Notes under the pieces: generated by a model | What the model was told of the DNA's origin: nothing | What the model saw: the letters and a program-made list of their open reading frames with translations, nothing else | Database searches by the model: none | Shown: positions 9,064-19,445 of the stretch, piece by piece | Layout: each line of letters starts with the position of its first letter | Numbering within the stretch: position 1 is the first letter of the stretch | Program-made: the position numbers and the translations under genes | Source: Rickettsia sp. Oklahoma-10 | Lineage (GTDB): Bacteria > Pseudomonadota > Alphaproteobacteria > Rickettsiales > Rickettsiaceae | Assembly: GCF_039954865.1 (NCBI RefSeq) | Contig: NZ_CP157197.1 | Location: 265,501 to 329,500 of the forward strand | Length of the DNA stretch: 64,000 nucleotides | Direction of reading: 5' to 3'

Positions 9064-9543
9064 ATGAAACTATTATCTAAAATTATGATTATAGCTCTTA
9101 CAACCTTTATGTTACAAGCATGTACCAGTCCAGGTGGTATGAACAAGCAAGGTCAGGGTACACTAATCGGCAGTACAGCAGGTGCATTAATTGGTTCTAA
9201 GTTTGGTAAAGGTAAAGGACAGCTTGTTGGAGTAGGTGCTGGAGCGTTACTAGGTGCTATCCTTGGTAATCAAATCGGTGCAGGTATGGATGAGCAAGAT
9301 AGAAGACTTGCAGAACGCACCTCACAAAGAGCTTTAGAAACAATACCTAGCGGTACTAGCATAGAATGGCATAATCCAGATAACGGTAATTACGGTTATG
9401 TTACGCCTAGCAAAACTTATAAAAATAGCACTGGTCAATATTGCCGTGAGTACACTCAAACAGTTGTAATAGGCGGGAAAGAACAAAAAGCATATGGTAA
9501 TGCATGCCGCCAACCTGACGGACAATGGCAAGTTGTGAATTGA
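9064..9543 (+). CDS. omp: 17-kDa surface antigen (outer-membrane lipoprotein)
   Basis: Genus-common immunodominant lipoprotein of 159 residues, the length known for this antigen. The signal ends in the lipobox LQAC, making C20 the lipidated cysteine. A glycine-zipper region follows ([17 protein letters not shown] and [15 protein letters not shown]), able to span a membrane. A C-terminal domain carries a conserved YCREYTQTV block and the terminal [12 protein letters not shown] 9064 was chosen because it gives a canonical lipoprotein signal. The frame continues upstream to 8992 but that extension would bury the signal. The zipper contains several substitutions relative to the spotted-fever form as I remember it, supporting a divergent lineage. 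Function is unknown; it probably stabilises the outer membrane. Confidence 0.96.
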   Translation: MKLLSKIMIIALTTFMLQACTSPGGMNKQGQGTLIGSTAGALIGSKFGKGKGQLVGVGAGALLGAILGNQIGAGMDEQDRRLAERTSQRALETIPSGTSIEWHNPDNGNYGYVTPSKTYKNSTGQYCREYTQTVVIGGKEQKAYGNACRQPDGQWQVVN

Positions 9544-9559
9544 TAAATAGTTCTATGTT

Positions 9560-9665
9560 ATTTCCTACAAAAGCGAGCATCCAGAAAAATTAAAAAAGAC
9601 CGGACTCACTACAAGCTCCCGGGATGAAGTCCAAAAAAGCTGGATTCTTGTTTTTGCGGAATAAT
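9560..9665. repeat. Degenerate dispersed repeat after the 17-kDa gene
   Basis: Segments such as gcgagcatccagaaaaatt and gctggattc resemble the GAATCCAG arms of repeat families B and C. No open frame covers the stretch. It separates the 17-kDa gene from the PEBP pseudogene. Confidence 0.4.
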
Positions 9666-9694
9666 GTACACAACACTCATAGAAATAAATAATT

Positions 9695-10112
9695 ATGACT
9701 TTTATAATAACAAGTACAGCATTTAAACATAATGACCATACTTCTAATAAATCCATCTGTAAAGGCCAAAATCTTTCACCACATTTAGAGTGGCACCATG
9801 CTACTTCAGATCCTAAGTTTTTCCTAATGCACTGGTAAAAATAACCGCTGCATGGTATATTGGATCATTGGATAATATATTAATGACTGAATTTTCAGAA
9901 GGACAAGAGATGGCAATATTAAAATAATAGCTGGAAAGAAAAAATACGGTAGTCCTTGTCCGCCTACTGATAAACAACCTCATCATTGTTTTTTCAAATT
10001 ACGCTCTAAATGATTATCTTGAACTTGATGAGAGTGCTAGCAAACAAGATTTAGTATTAACTTTGCCAAAATCATTTACTTGCTGAGGCAAAACTAATAC
10101 GAATTTATTCCA
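9695..10112 (+). pseudogene. PEBP (YbhB/YbcL) family pseudogene
   Basis: ATG 9695 opens 48 codons (MTFIITSTAFKHNDHTSNKS, then GQNLSPHLEWHHATSDPKFF) before a stop. This matches the start of phosphatidylethanolamine-binding / Raf-kinase-inhibitor-like proteins, whose GxxxSPxLxW motif is evident. After the stop, frameshifted pieces continue the family: LIMHDPD-like sequence is lost, WYIG-type sequence near 9860, then NILMTEFSEGQ near 9880-9912, KKYGSPCPPTDKQPHH near 9937-9985 and LNDYLELDESASKQDLVLTL near 10008-10068. At least three lesions are required. PEBP proteins are small ligand-binding proteins of unclear bacterial role. The gene is dead here. Confidence 0.8.
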
Positions 10113-10123
10113 TAGATAAATAA

Positions 10124-10825
10124 ATGGGAAAACCTATAATAGAGTTTCGTAACGTATCTAAAAAATTCGGTAATAAGTTACCGATAAATAACGTTAGTTT
10201 CACTGTCATAAAAAACAATATTACCACTTTAATTGGACCTAACGGCGCAGGTAAAACGACCATAGTACGATTAATGCTTGGACTTGAAAAACCAACAAGC
10301 GGCGAGATTATAATTAATCCCAAATTAAAAATCGGATATGTACCCCAGAAGTTTGGACTAAGTCCTGACTTACCTATCACAGTGAAAAAATTTTTAGATC
10401 TATTAGCACCAAATAACTTTAAGAACAATATTAAAGAGATTAACTCATTTATTAATTTAGAACATATAAAAGATCAAGAAATTTCCAAGCTCTCAGGAGG
10501 ACAGTTTCAGAAATTGGTTCTTGCATGTGCAATAGTTAATAATCCTGACTTAATTATTTTAGATGAACCGTTGCAGTCTTTAGACGTAACAAGTCAACAA
10601 GAATTTTACTGGCTTATTAATCTAATTCGTAAAAAACTAAATATTACAGTTTTTATGATCTCTCACGATTTATTTACCGTAATAAAAAACTCAGATCAAG
10701 TTATATGCTTAAACGGTCACATATGTTGCAGCGGAATACCAAATGAAATAACTCCTAACTCTGAATTTTCAAATGCACTTTCTTCTCTAGGCTTCTATAT
10801 TCACCACCACGATCATAGGCATTAG
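10124..10825 (+). CDS. znuC: Zinc ABC transporter ATP-binding protein ZnuC
   Basis: Cytosolic ATPase of a high-affinity zinc (or manganese) importer, 233 residues. Walker A is GPNGAGKT (38-45), the Q-loop is VPQK near 73, the ABC signature LSGGQ lies at 123-127, and Walker B is LIILDEP (143-149). The last seven residues are HHHDHRH, a histidine-rich tail characteristic of ZnuC and consistent with metal sensing. The membrane permease and binding-protein genes are not adjacent, as in other rickettsiae where znu genes are scattered. The 3' end overlaps the C-terminal extension of uvrA on the opposite strand by 71 bases. Confidence 0.9.
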   Translation: MGKPIIEFRNVSKKFGNKLPINNVSFTVIKNNITTLIGPNGAGKTTIVRLMLGLEKPTSGEIIINPKLKIGYVPQKFGLSPDLPITVKKFLDLLAPNNFKNNIKEINSFINLEHIKDQEISKLSGGQFQKLVLACAIVNNPDLIILDEPLQSLDVTSQQEFYWLINLIRKKLNITVFMISHDLFTVIKNSDQVICLNGHICCSGIPNEITPNSEFSNALSSLGFYIHHHDHRH

Positions 10826-13691
10826 ACTTATTTTTCAAATATCGCTTTAAATATATACCGGTATGACTATCAATGCATGCAGCAATGTCGGCAGGAGTAC
10901 CGCATACAACTATCTTACCACCTTTGTCACCACCTTCAGGACCAACGTCAATAATATAATCTGCTGTTTTGATAACATCTAGATTATGCTCGATAACTAA
11001 AACGGTATTGCCCATATCAACAAGTTTATGTAACACTTTCAACAATTTATTAATATCGTCGATATGCAATCCTGTAGTTGGTTCATCAAGTATATAAAGC
11101 GTTTTACCAGTTGAACGTCTTGATAATTCTTTAGCAAGCTTAACACGCTGTGCCTCACCTCCTGAAAGAGTAGTAGCAGATTGACCGATCTTAATATAGC
11201 CAAGCCCGACCTCATTTAAGGTGATTAGTTTTTCGTAGATTAACGGGATTTTCTCAAAAAATTTCATCGCATCTTCTACAGTCATCATTAATATATCGGC
11301 AATTGATTTCCCTTTATATTTTATTTCAAGCGTTTCTCTATTATATCTATAACCATTACAAATATCACATTTTACATATACGTCAGGTAAAAAGTGCATC
11401 TCTATTTTAATTAACCCATCACCTTGGCATGCTTCACACCTACCGCCTTTAACGTTAAACGAAAATCTGCCTACTTTATAACCTCTAGTTTTTGATTCAG
11501 GTAATTCTACAAACCAATCTCTAATATGAGTAAATGCACCTGTATAAGTCGCAGGATTTGAACGAGGGGTTCTACCTATTGGAGATTGATTAATATCGAT
11601 AATTTTATCAATATATTCAAGTCCTTTTAACTCTCTATATTTTCCAGGGAATACTTTGCTAGTTGGCTCTAAATGCTTTAAAGCTGCTTTATATAGAGTA
11701 TGAATCATCAAGCTTGATTTACCACTTCCCGATACTCCTGTTATAGCAGTAAACGTACCAAGCGGAATTTTGATATCAACATTATCTAAATTATTTGAAA
11801 CTGCTCCAAGTAGTTCGATTGCCCTATTATTATGTCCTATTCGTGTTTCAGAAGGCACTTTAATTGTTTGACGACCGCTTAGATACCTACCTGTAATACT
11901 GTCTTCAACATTCTTTATTGCTTCAGCATTCCCTTCCGCAATAACGCGTCCACCGTGAATACCAGCTCCTGGTCCTATATCAATAATATGATCTGCTTTA
12001 TACATTGTTTCTTCGTCATGCTCAACTACCAAAACGGTATTACCTAGATCTCGTAGCCTTTTGAGTGTCTCAATTAATCTCGTATTATCTCGTTGATGAA
12101 GACCAATAGACGGCTCATCAAGTACATATAAAACACCGCTAAGTCCTGAACCTATTTGAGATGCAAGACGAATACGCTGACTTTCCCCTCCCGATAAAGT
12201 ACCTGCTTCTCGTGATAACGTTAGATAATCAAGCCCGACATTCATAAGAAATTTTAATCTCTCGGTAATTTCTTTAAGTATACGCTCGGCAATAAATAAT
12301 TGCTTTTTATTTAATTTTTCTTCTAAGTGACTAAACCATTTGTACAAGGCGGCAATACTCATACCTGCTACTTCGCCTATATGAAAATTTGCTATTTTAA
12401 CACATAATGCTTCGTCTTTTAATCTATATCCGTTACACGCAGTACATTTATGTTCTGACTTAAATTTAACAAGTTCTTCTTTAATTAAAACCGATTCTAT
12501 AGTACGATCCTTTTCTTGCAAACTTGGTATTATACCAGCAAAAGGTCGTTTTATTATTTGCGTTTTAGAACCATCGTGAAACTCAAATTTTATTGCTTCT
12601 TCTCCTGAACCTTCAAATAAAATATCCTTAACATTTTGTGATAAACTTATAAAAGGTACTTCAATAGAAAATTTATAATGATCAGCAAGAGCCTTTAATG
12701 TCTCTAGGATAAATTTAGAGGAGGTGCTACCCCAAGGCACGATTGCACCATCTTTAATAGATATTCTTTGATCCGGAACAATTAAGTCTCTATCAAAGAA
12801 AAACTCCTTACCCATTCCTTCACATTTAGGGCATGCTCCAAAAGGGCTATTAAAAGAAAAGATTCGAGGTTCTATTTCAGTAAGCTGAAAACCAGATACT
12901 GGACAAGAATATTTCTGGGAAAAAGTAATACGTTGATTTTTTTTAAACTCGGTCTTAACTGCCAGCGGCAATTCTACAATTTCTAAATAAGTAATACCCT
13001 CGGCAAGGTTTAACGAACTCTCTAAACTATCTGCAAGTCTATTACCTAAATTTTCGTCTAGAACTATTCTATCCACAATGACTTCTATATTATGCTTCTT
13101 ATTTTTATCAAGTTTCGGTAAATAATCAATTTCGCAAACTTCCCCATTAACTACTAATTTCTGAAAGCCTTGCTTTTTCAGATTCATAATTTCACGCTTG
13201 AACTCACCCTTATGTCCTCTAACAATAGGAGCTAGTAAATATATTTTCGTACCCTTAGGTAATTCATTAATTATATCCACCATCTCTGAAACTGTTTGAC
13301 TATGTATAGGAAGACCGGTCGCTGGAGAGTAAGGAATACCCACCCTTGCATATAATAACCTAAGATAATCGTAAATTTCTGTTATAGTGCCTACCGTAGA
13401 ACGCGGATTTTTGGAAGTAGTTTTTTGGTCAATTGCAATAGCAGGTGATAATCCGGAAATAGATTCCACATTTGGTTTATTTTGTAAATGTAAAAATTGC
13501 CTTGCATATGAAGATAAACTTTCAACATATCGCCTTTGTCCTTCTGCATAAATAGTATCAAACGCTAAAGAAGACTTACCTGAACCACTAAGACCAGTAA
13601 TAACAACAAATTTATTCCTTGGAATATCAACATTTATATTTTTTAGATTATGCTCTTTAGCACCGCGTACCTTAATATATTCTTGGTTCAT
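10755..13691 (-). CDS. uvrA: Excinuclease ABC subunit A
   Basis: Damage-recognition ATPase of nucleotide excision repair; forms UvrA2B on DNA. Two ABC modules are complete: the first Walker A is GLSGSGKS (33-40), the second GVSGSGKS in the C-terminal half, with LSGGESQRI and LSGGEAQRV signatures and Walker B sequences [10 protein letters not shown] and [10 protein letters not shown]. Zinc-binding modules are visible ([18 protein letters not shown] with CDICNGYRY). ATG 13691 is used; a GTG two codons upstream is possible. The product has 978 residues, roughly 25 more than usual. The excess is a C-terminal tail after LKRYLK ([16 protein letters not shown]) lying antisense to the end of znuC. 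It probably reflects loss of the original stop codon. Confidence 0.95.
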   Translation of the reverse strand: MNQEYIKVRGAKEHNLKNINVDIPRNKFVVITGLSGSGKSSLAFDTIYAEGQRRYVESLSSYARQFLHLQNKPNVESISGLSPAIAIDQKTTSKNPRSTVGTITEIYDYLRLLYARVGIPYSPATGLPIHSQTVSEMVDIINELPKGTKIYLLAPIVRGHKGEFKREIMNLKKQGFQKLVVNGEVCEIDYLPKLDKNKKHNIEVIVDRIVLDENLGNRLADSLESSLNLAEGITYLEIVELPLAVKTEFKKNQRITFSQKYSCPVSGFQLTEIEPRIFSFNSPFGACPKCEGMGKEFFFDRDLIVPDQRISIKDGAIVPWGSTSSKFILETLKALADHYKFSIEVPFISLSQNVKDILFEGSGEEAIKFEFHDGSKTQIIKRPFAGIIPSLQEKDRTIESVLIKEELVKFKSEHKCTACNGYRLKDEALCVKIANFHIGEVAGMSIAALYKWFSHLEEKLNKKQLFIAERILKEITERLKFLMNVGLDYLTLSREAGTLSGGESQRIRLASQIGSGLSGVLYVLDEPSIGLHQRDNTRLIETLKRLRDLGNTVLVVEHDEETMYKADHIIDIGPGAGIHGGRVIAEGNAEAIKNVEDSITGRYLSGRQTIKVPSETRIGHNNRAIELLGAVSNNLDNVDIKIPLGTFTAITGVSGSGKSSLMIHTLYKAALKHLEPTSKVFPGKYRELKGLEYIDKIIDINQSPIGRTPRSNPATYTGAFTHIRDWFVELPESKTRGYKVGRFSFNVKGGRCEACQGDGLIKIEMHFLPDVYVKCDICNGYRYNRETLEIKYKGKSIADILMMTVEDAMKFFEKIPLIYEKLITLNEVGLGYIKIGQSATTLSGGEAQRVKLAKELSRRSTGKTLYILDEPTTGLHIDDINKLLKVLHKLVDMGNTVLVIEHNLDVIKTADYIIDVGPEGGDKGGKIVVCGTPADIAACIDSHTGIYLKRYLKNKSNAYDRGGEYRSLEKKVHLKIQS

Positions 13692-13802
13692 AACCACTGC
13701 ACTATAAAATTTTTGAGATTTTTTTTAAAAAACCTGTAGTATTATAGGCTCTTTTATTTTATTATTGCAATAATAATATTTTAAAATAGGTAGTATTAAT
13801 CT

Positions 13803-14261
13803 ATGGCAGGTAGTTTAAATAAAGTAATATTAATAGGTAATGTAGGACGTGATCCTGAAATTAGAACTACAGGAGAAGGGAAAAAAATTATTAATCTTTC
13901 CTTAGCAACAACTGAAACTTGGAAAGATCGCGTCACCGGCGAACGAAAAGAACGAACCGAATGGCATAGAGTAGTGATATTTAGTGAAGGATTAGTATCT
14001 GTTGTGGAACGCTATGTTACAAAAGGTAGTAAATTATATATTGAAGGTTCATTGCAAACCCGTAAGTGGAATGATAATTCAGGTCAAGAAAAATATACCA
14101 CGGAAGTTGTGTTACAAAACTTTAATGCACAATTAATATTATTAGATAGTAAAAATTCTAATAATCATACTCAAGATTTAGGACATAACGAATATAAACA
14201 TCTTGAAACTAAAACTCATTCCTTTGATCATAGCGACTTAGATGATGAAATACCATTTTAA
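13803..14261 (+). CDS. ssb: Single-stranded DNA-binding protein
   Basis: Tetrameric SSB that coats single-stranded DNA in replication, repair and recombination. Of 152 residues, about 110 form the OB fold (start MAGSLNKVILIGNVGRDPEI; GRDPE, TEWHRVV and YIEGSLQTRKW are family blocks). The disordered linker is short, and the protein ends in the acidic tip DDEIPF that recruits partner proteins. It is divergent from uvrA across about 110 bases, which include an 18-base palindrome centred near 13768. A joint SOS-like control site is possible but not shown. The lipoprotein hydrolase gene follows after 11 bases and is likely cotranscribed. Confidence 0.96.
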   Translation: MAGSLNKVILIGNVGRDPEIRTTGEGKKIINLSLATTETWKDRVTGERKERTEWHRVVIFSEGLVSVVERYVTKGSKLYIEGSLQTRKWNDNSGQEKYTTEVVLQNFNAQLILLDSKNSNNHTQDLGHNEYKHLETKTHSFDHSDLDDEIPF

Positions 14262-14272
14262 TCAAAATTGTT

Positions 14273-15106
14273 ATGCAAAATTTCATTTGGACAATAATAT
14301 TTTTAGTGTCAATATTTCTTTCAGGGTGTTCTACTACTTATGATGTAGCTAGTAGGGTAAAGCATTTGCAAGATATAGCAACTCAAAATAACTTTCAGAT
14401 GCAGCTGGTAAACGGAGGTGATTTTACCCTTACTACTTATCAGCGTATTACCAACCTTAACTTACCTTTTGTATTCTATATTGAAGGGGATGGGCATCTT
14501 GCAGATGGATCTGCTAATTCTGATAATCCTACTCCGGTTAATCCAATGCTCTTGAAACTTGCTGCAATCGATAAGAGACCAAATGTCGTTTATATAGCAA
14601 GGCCTTGTCAATATACACCTTTAGAAATGAACCCAAAATGCATTAGCGATTATTGGTTAGATAAAAGAATGGGACAAGAAGTTGTAGATTCAATTAACAA
14701 TGTTATAAATATTATTAATAACGGACAAAAATTTAGCTTAATCGGTTTTTCAGGCGGTGGTGGACTTACAATATTAATCGCTAATCAAAATAGTAATGTG
14801 AAAGATATTATAACGATTGCCGGTAATTTAGATACTAAAAAGTTTGATAAATATCATAATTATCATGGTTATTTAGTTAAATCGTTAAATCCAATAAATT
14901 ATGCAAAGCAGGTTAATAATATCCCGCAATTACATCTCGCTGGCATGGATGACACAAGGGTTCCACCTTTCATAACAGAACTTTATGTAAAAACAAGCAG
15001 CTCAACATGTGTAAAAAAGCAAACTTTTCCTAATATTTCTCATACAAAAGGTTGGGATAAAGTTTGGTCTAATATATTAGATATCCCTCTGGTTTGTGAT
15101 AATTAG
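14273..15106 (+). CDS. Lipoprotein with alpha/beta-hydrolase fold
   Basis: A 277-residue putative membrane-anchored esterase. The N-terminus is a lipoprotein signal (IIFLVSIFLSGC) placing the acylated cysteine at C19. Downstream are features of the alpha/beta-hydrolase fold: a strand-turn FYIEGDG (68-74), the nucleophile elbow IGFSGGGG with S160, an acid in AGMDDTRVPP (D226 or D227) and a late histidine (ISHTKG, H257). The triad order Ser-Asp-His fits serine esterases or peptidases. It follows ssb closely. Homologs are annotated as hypothetical lipoproteins in rickettsiae as far as I know. Substrate unknown. Confidence 0.75.
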   Translation: MQNFIWTIIFLVSIFLSGCSTTYDVASRVKHLQDIATQNNFQMQLVNGGDFTLTTYQRITNLNLPFVFYIEGDGHLADGSANSDNPTPVNPMLLKLAAIDKRPNVVYIARPCQYTPLEMNPKCISDYWLDKRMGQEVVDSINNVINIINNGQKFSLIGFSGGGGLTILIANQNSNVKDIITIAGNLDTKKFDKYHNYHGYLVKSLNPINYAKQVNNIPQLHLAGMDDTRVPPFITELYVKTSSSTCVKKQTFPNISHTKGWDKVWSNILDIPLVCDN

Positions 15107-15149
15107 TATTTGAATTCAGAATATTACGGCAAAAAGAAACCAATGTTGT

Positions 15150-15595
15150 TATGGTTCTAAAAAAGCATTCTATTATAAATATCCTATTGTAGCCTTAACT
15201 ACGGTTCTCTCTGCTGTAGGAACTTGCTCGGCTTTAGGGATTTACTAATATTGTTACTTCTTATAGATTTAATTATATTACAGGAACATTAATGAGAACC
15301 ACATTAAGAGAAGCTCCTGAATTTGCCAATGCAAAGCATAAATTACTTAAAACTTTTGAAAAAGCTAAATAGAAATATAAAAAAGTATTTAGAAAATAAT
15401 CCTATTTGGAAAGAAAAAATTGATAAAAGACAGCAAACAACTCTATATTTTAATGGATTGTGCATGGCCCATGGCTTGTATGTTTTTATTTTGTATACAT
15501 CTATTGTGGTGATATTCTTATAACTAAATTTAACTGTACTCCTGATCAAGTTATCAAACAAAATTCAGACTATCTAATAGAACTTAATAAGTAGT
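15150..15595 (+). pseudogene. Unrecognised decayed ORF region
   Basis: Short readable pieces follow one another in changing frames: KKAFYYKYPIVALTTVLSAV near 15160-15225, MRTTLREAPEFANAKHKLLK near 15292-15351, FNGLCMAHGLYVFILYTSIV near 15452-15511, then CTPDQVIKQNSDYLIELNK ending near 15595. The order of hydrophobic and polar segments resembles a once-coding gene rather than random sequence. I do not recognise the family. No stretch longer than 66 codons is open. Confidence 0.3.
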
Positions 15596-15904
15596 AACGG
15601 TATTAAGTTATAAATATATAACCTTTAAAACTTTAAAAAGTCTACAGCATTATTAGGGATGTTCAATATTTATAATATAACATCCATATTTATTAAATAA
15701 AGCTTCAATGCCAAATCAAATATTTATTAATGGATTATGCCTCAATCTTGCCGATTGCACCAAATTGTTTTAGACATTTTCCAACCTCTAAACACTTTAC
15801 TTCATGTACTTTATCAGTACTGGTATGTATGTTACTCACTTTTGGTTGCGCTCATTTAATAAAAATTCTTGGAAACTAGTTAGTATTAATTATTACAACA
15901 AATA
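15596..15904. other. Non-coding stretch, nothing recognised
   Basis: AT-rich sequence between two decayed genes. Short peptide pieces can be read in several frames but none is convincing. No hairpin terminator or repeat copy was noticed. Confidence 0.4.
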
Positions 15905-16238
15905 TTAGATTTGGTATATTTCATTTTGTAAAAGATTGGAGAAAGAAAGTTGGGAATTACCCGATAAAATCTTTTGCTTCTTCAGTGAAGTTTGCTTAAT
16001 TGATAAATATTTATAGCAGTTTTCCTTTAATATCTCTATAACATTGCCTATCTTAAGTTACTTAGCAAGAATTATAAAATTATTAAAAGTCTCTTCTATA
16101 ATTTTCTTTGCTTTCTCAGGCGACTTAGCTGCTAATGTTTGTATTATGAATACGATCAAATAACTTTATTAAGTACGGTCTCATATCTTTTTGCCTAATT
16201 AATAGGCGTAGCTTTTCTGCGACACTAAATTTTTCCAT
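15905..16238 (-). pseudogene. spoT: SpoT/RelA-like HD-domain remnant
   Basis: On the minus strand, an ATG at 16238 begins MEKFSVAEKLRLLIRQKDMR, then PYLIKLFDRIHNTNI. After a frameshift it continues as LAAKSPEKAKKIIEETFNNF, then IILAKxLKIGNVIEILKENC. The KLFDRIHN ... SPEKAKKIIEET ... IILAKxLKIG pattern matches the HD hydrolase domain of SpoT/RelA enzymes (compare KLxDRLHNMRT ... PEKxxxIAxETL ... YAPLAxRLG). Rickettsiae are known to carry multiple shattered spoT genes. The reading is broken by at least two lesions and lacks the upstream catalytic HD pair, so it should have no (p)ppGpp hydrolase activity. Confidence 0.7.
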
Positions 16239-16620
16239 AAGTTAAGGTTTAACCCTCCATATGTTTTGCTATTTCTTTGCCAAAAATCTTGATGATCATT
16301 TATATATATATAACTTCTGTATAAGTAGTGCAGCTTGCGGCATAATAGTATTTAAAGCTTAGGAACTTAATATGCTGCAAATGCAGCTAGCATAATCACC
16401 CTTCAACCAGGTGAAATAGTAAGGGTAACCCTGATTGGGACTCATTTGTAAGCTGTAATATTTGCAAGCATAATTATATCCGTTTCTTGATTTAAGAATA
16501 TCTATAGTGTTTAAATATTCAAGTTTATCAAGTAATTTTTTACCATAAAAACAAGTCTTAAATTTTTCTTTCCAAGAGCTTAAATCTTCTATAAAAAGTT
16601 ATGTTATTTATATTAATAAT
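16239..16620 (-). pseudogene. Unrecognised decayed ORF upstream of the spoT remnant
   Basis: The minus strand reads EDLSSWKEKFKTCFYGKKLL, then DKLEYLNTIDILKSRNGYNY, then ACKYYSLQMSPNQGYPYYFT up to a stop near 16375, followed in another frame by MPQAALLIQKLYIYINDHQD. This looks like former coding sequence and lies immediately upstream of the SpoT-like remnant. It may belong to the same gene or to a neighbour. I do not recognise it. Confidence 0.3.
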
Positions 16621-16840
16621 AGTTAATTACAATTAAACAACAAAAATTAAAAATTGCAACAATAAGTAGCGTTTTAAGTCTGGCTGTATATCGATAACTT
16701 TTAGTTATTTTGTAGCAACTATAATCTTAGTAGATTATTAGCTTGTAAAAGATTCAGCAGTTAATCACGGATAATAATCGATACAGTTCAAAGTGTAATT
16801 GGCGTATACACTTACAAATTTATCGAAAAACTAAGAGTGG

Positions 16841-16914
16841 CGCACCCTAAAGGATTCGAACCTCTGACCCACAGATTAGAAATCTGTTGCTCTATCCAGC
16901 TGAGCTAAGGGTGC
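16841..16914 (-). tRNA. tRNA-Arg (anticodon TCT)
   Basis: The minus strand folds as a 74-base cloverleaf. Acceptor GCACCCT pairs with AGGGTGC, followed by discriminator G. The D arm is GCTCAGCTGGATAGAGC, the anticodon stem ACAGA/TCTGT encloses TTTCTAA, and the T loop is GTTCGAATC. Anticodon UCU reads AGA/AGG arginine codons. The CCA end is not encoded. Confidence 0.95.
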
Positions 16915-17010
16915 TAAACATTTATAATAAGCTAATACTATCAGTTTAAGCAAAATTTTGCAAGGATTCTTTTTTTGAAATAATAAGAGCAAATTTGATA
17001 AAAAATATTT

Positions 17011-17328
17011 ATGGATAAGTTCTACAATTATAATTCTTCTTTAAATCAGACTTTACTTAATCTTAAAGTAAAACCTAATTCTAAACAGAATCTAATTAGC
17101 GATTTTGTAATTATTAAAAATATTCCATATCTAAAATTATCTATAAAAGCTGTAGCTGAGCAAGGTAAAGCTAATAAAGAAATTATAAATTATCTAGCAA
17201 AAGAATGGAAATTATCACGCAGTAATATCGAAATTATTAAAGGTCATACTCATAGCTTAAAAACAATATTGATAAAAAATATTGATAAAAGCTATTTAAA
17301 TTCGATTATTAATTCCTATATTAAGTGA
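17011..17328 (+). CDS. DUF167 / YggU family protein
   Basis: Small cytosolic protein of 105 residues with the conserved DUF167 pattern: LNLKVKPNSKQN near residue 16, then SIKAVAEQGKANKEIINYLA near residue 53, and a closing LSRSNIEIIKGHTHSLKTI strand pair. The family structure is known but its function is not. It is preceded by tRNA-Arg on the opposite strand and followed by a repeat fragment and htpG. Nothing looks damaged. Confidence 0.85.
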   Translation: MDKFYNYNSSLNQTLLNLKVKPNSKQNLISDFVIIKNIPYLKLSIKAVAEQGKANKEIINYLAKEWKLSRSNIEIIKGHTHSLKTILIKNIDKSYLNSIINSYIK

Positions 17329-17339
17329 GAGGATATTGT

Positions 17340-17405
17340 TGCTATAGTACACCGATGTCATTTCCACGTAGGCAGGAATAATGACATTAAGAGTATTTAC
17401 CAAAC
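17340..17405. repeat. Short copy of dispersed repeat family B
   Basis: The sequence gatgtcatttccacgtaggc with aggaataatgacatta is a short hairpin version of the family B end (GTCATTCCC...GGGAATGAC). It lies between the DUF167 gene and htpG. Confidence 0.55.
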
Positions 17406-17466
17406 TATGCAATAAAACTTAAATTTCCTTAAAATGAGGAAAAAATAATTTATAAATTGGTTTAAT

Positions 17467-19332
17467 ATGACACAAGAAAAGAAAAAGTTTGATGCCGAGG
17501 TTGGCAAGATTTTAAATTTAATGATTCATTCTCTTTATAGTCATAAAGAAATTTTTATGCGAGAGTTAATTTCCAATGCTTCAGATGCTTGTGATAAACT
17601 ACGCTATTTATCTCAAAGTAATAACACATTAGTAGCAGGCGATAGTAACTTTAAAATTACGGTTAAAATTGATAAGAATAATGGACAAATTATTATTCGT
17701 GATAACGGTATAGGCATGAATAAAGAGGATTTAATCGAAAACCTTGGTACTATCGCAAGATCAGGAACGGCAAATTTTCTTAGAAACTTATCTGGTGATT
17801 CTAAAAAAGATAATATGCTAATCGGTCAATTTGGCGTTGGGTTTTATTCAAGTTTTATGGTAGCCGATAAAGTAACTGTAACTTCAAGAAAAGCAGGAGA
17901 AGATAAAGTCTATGTTTGGGAATCAGACGGACTTGGTGAATATACTGTCTCAAATTCAGATAAAGAATTCACAAGAGGTACGGCAATCGTTTTACATATC
18001 AAAAAGGAAGAAGATAATTTCCTTGATCACTTCAGGTTAAAGCATATTGTTAAAAGCTATTCTGATCACATAGCAGTACCGATATATTTCTTTGATGCGA
18101 ACGGCAACAACGAAATACAATTAAATTCTGCATCTGCATTATGGACAAGACCAAAATTAGACATTACGCAAGAACAATATAAAGAATTTTATAAAAGCTT
18201 ATCTTACGCTATAGATGATCCGTGGATTACTCTGCATAATAAAAACGAGGGTGCTATAGAATTTACTAACCTACTTTTCATTCCATCAAACAAAACATTT
18301 GATTTATTCCATCCTGATCGCAAAAGACGAGTAAAACTATATATAAAAAGAGTATTTATTTCTGATGAGAATATTGATTTAATTCCGTCATATTTAAGAT
18401 TTTTACGAGGTGTGGTTGATTCAGAAGATTTACCGCTAAATATTAGCCGTGAATCACTACAGCATAATAGCATACTTGAGAAAATCAAAAATGCTATTAC
18501 AAAAAGAGTGCTGGGTGAACTTAAGAAAAAGAAAGAAGAATCACCTGAAGAGTACAATAAGTTCTGGGCTAATTTCGGCGGTGCGTTAAAAGAAGGGTTA
18601 TGTGAGGCTACTACCGATCATGAAAAATTATTAGAGGTATGTATATTTAGAAGTGCCTTGCATAATAAAATGATTAGCCTTGACGAATATATAGCAAATC
18701 TAAAAGAAGGACAAAATACTATATATTATTTAAGCGGTGATAATCCTGATAAATTACTTTCAAGCCCACAAATCGAAGGATTGCTGAGTAACAATATCGA
18801 TGTATTACTTTTCACTGATACTGTTGATGATTTTTGGGTAAATGTTAATAGTGAATATAAAGGGCATGCTATTAAATCTGCTACTAGAAGCGATATCAAT
18901 GTAGAGCAAACTACTTCACCATCTGAAGGAGAAAATACAGATAGTAAAAAATCCGATGATGAATATAAATTACTAACTGATTATTTTAAAGAGACACTAG
19001 GGAATTTAGTTAAGGACGTTAAAATATCTAAAAAACTTACCTCAAGCCCTGCTTGTCTTGCAGTGAGTGAATCTGCTATGGATATTCGTATGGAGAGGTT
19101 TTTAATAGAGCAGAAACAAATAGCTAATGCATCAGCTAAAAATTTAGAACTAAATCCTAAAAATAAAATTATAGAGAAACTCTTTAACGACTTAAAAGCA
19201 AATAATAAAAATAATAAAGAGTTAGTTAATCTAATATTTGATCAAGCCTGTATTTTAGAGGGTGAACCTGTCGCTGATACCGGTGCGTTTTCAAAAAGAT
19301 TAAACGATATTATACAAAAAGCCATATTATAA
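17467..19332 (+). CDS. htpG: Chaperone HtpG (bacterial Hsp90)
   Basis: ATP-dependent dimeric chaperone acting in the cytosol. The 621 residues match the family length. The N-terminal GHKL ATPase domain is complete: [15 protein letters not shown] near residue 35 (the Asn binds Mg-ATP), DNGIGM near 80 and GQFGVGFYS near 120. The middle domain carries the catalytic-loop arginine region ([10 protein letters not shown]). The C-terminal dimerisation domain ends near the stop with no MEEVD, as in bacteria. It stands alone in a single-gene unit between repeat fragments. A heat-shock promoter was not identified. Confidence 0.97.
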   Translation: MTQEKKKFDAEVGKILNLMIHSLYSHKEIFMRELISNASDACDKLRYLSQSNNTLVAGDSNFKITVKIDKNNGQIIIRDNGIGMNKEDLIENLGTIARSGTANFLRNLSGDSKKDNMLIGQFGVGFYSSFMVADKVTVTSRKAGEDKVYVWESDGLGEYTVSNSDKEFTRGTAIVLHIKKEEDNFLDHFRLKHIVKSYSDHIAVPIYFFDANGNNEIQLNSASALWTRPKLDITQEQYKEFYKSLSYAIDDPWITLHNKNEGAIEFTNLLFIPSNKTFDLFHPDRKRRVKLYIKRVFISDENIDLIPSYLRFLRGVVDSEDLPLNISRESLQHNSILEKIKNAITKRVLGELKKKKEESPEEYNKFWANFGGALKEGLCEATTDHEKLLEVCIFRSALHNKMISLDEYIANLKEGQNTIYYLSGDNPDKLLSSPQIEGLLSNNIDVLLFTDTVDDFWVNVNSEYKGHAIKSATRSDINVEQTTSPSEGENTDSKKSDDEYKLLTDYFKETLGNLVKDVKISKKLTSSPACLAVSESAMDIRMERFLIEQKQIANASAKNLELNPKNKIIEKLFNDLKANNKNNKELVNLIFDQACILEGEPVADTGAFSKRLNDIIQKAIL

Positions 19333-19349
19333 CTTTAAGCTTCTTTAAT

Positions 19350-19425
19350 TTTAATATAGAATGGCCCCAAACATGAAATCTGTTGTCATACCATTGCTTG
19401 ACAACGGATTTCACGTAAAAATTTT
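19350..19425. repeat. Dispersed repeat family A fragment
   Basis: The fragment contains tcataccattgcttgacaac and ggatttcacg flanked by an inverted partner (atgaaatctgttgtcatacc). It is a short hairpin version of family A (CATACCG..CTTGACCACGG). It separates htpG from hemA and could act as a terminator hairpin. Confidence 0.45.
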
Positions 19426-19445
19426 CTAATAAACCAATAGTTCTA

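Noticed and set aside
13759-13776. 18-base AT-rich palindrome between uvrA and ssb
   Set aside because: It could be a regulator site, but such palindromes are frequent in AT-rich DNA and it does not match a known LexA box. Not listed as a feature.
15323-15523. 66-codon plus-strand frame
   Set aside because: It contains pieces of a decayed ORF in changing frames and has no independent support as a gene.
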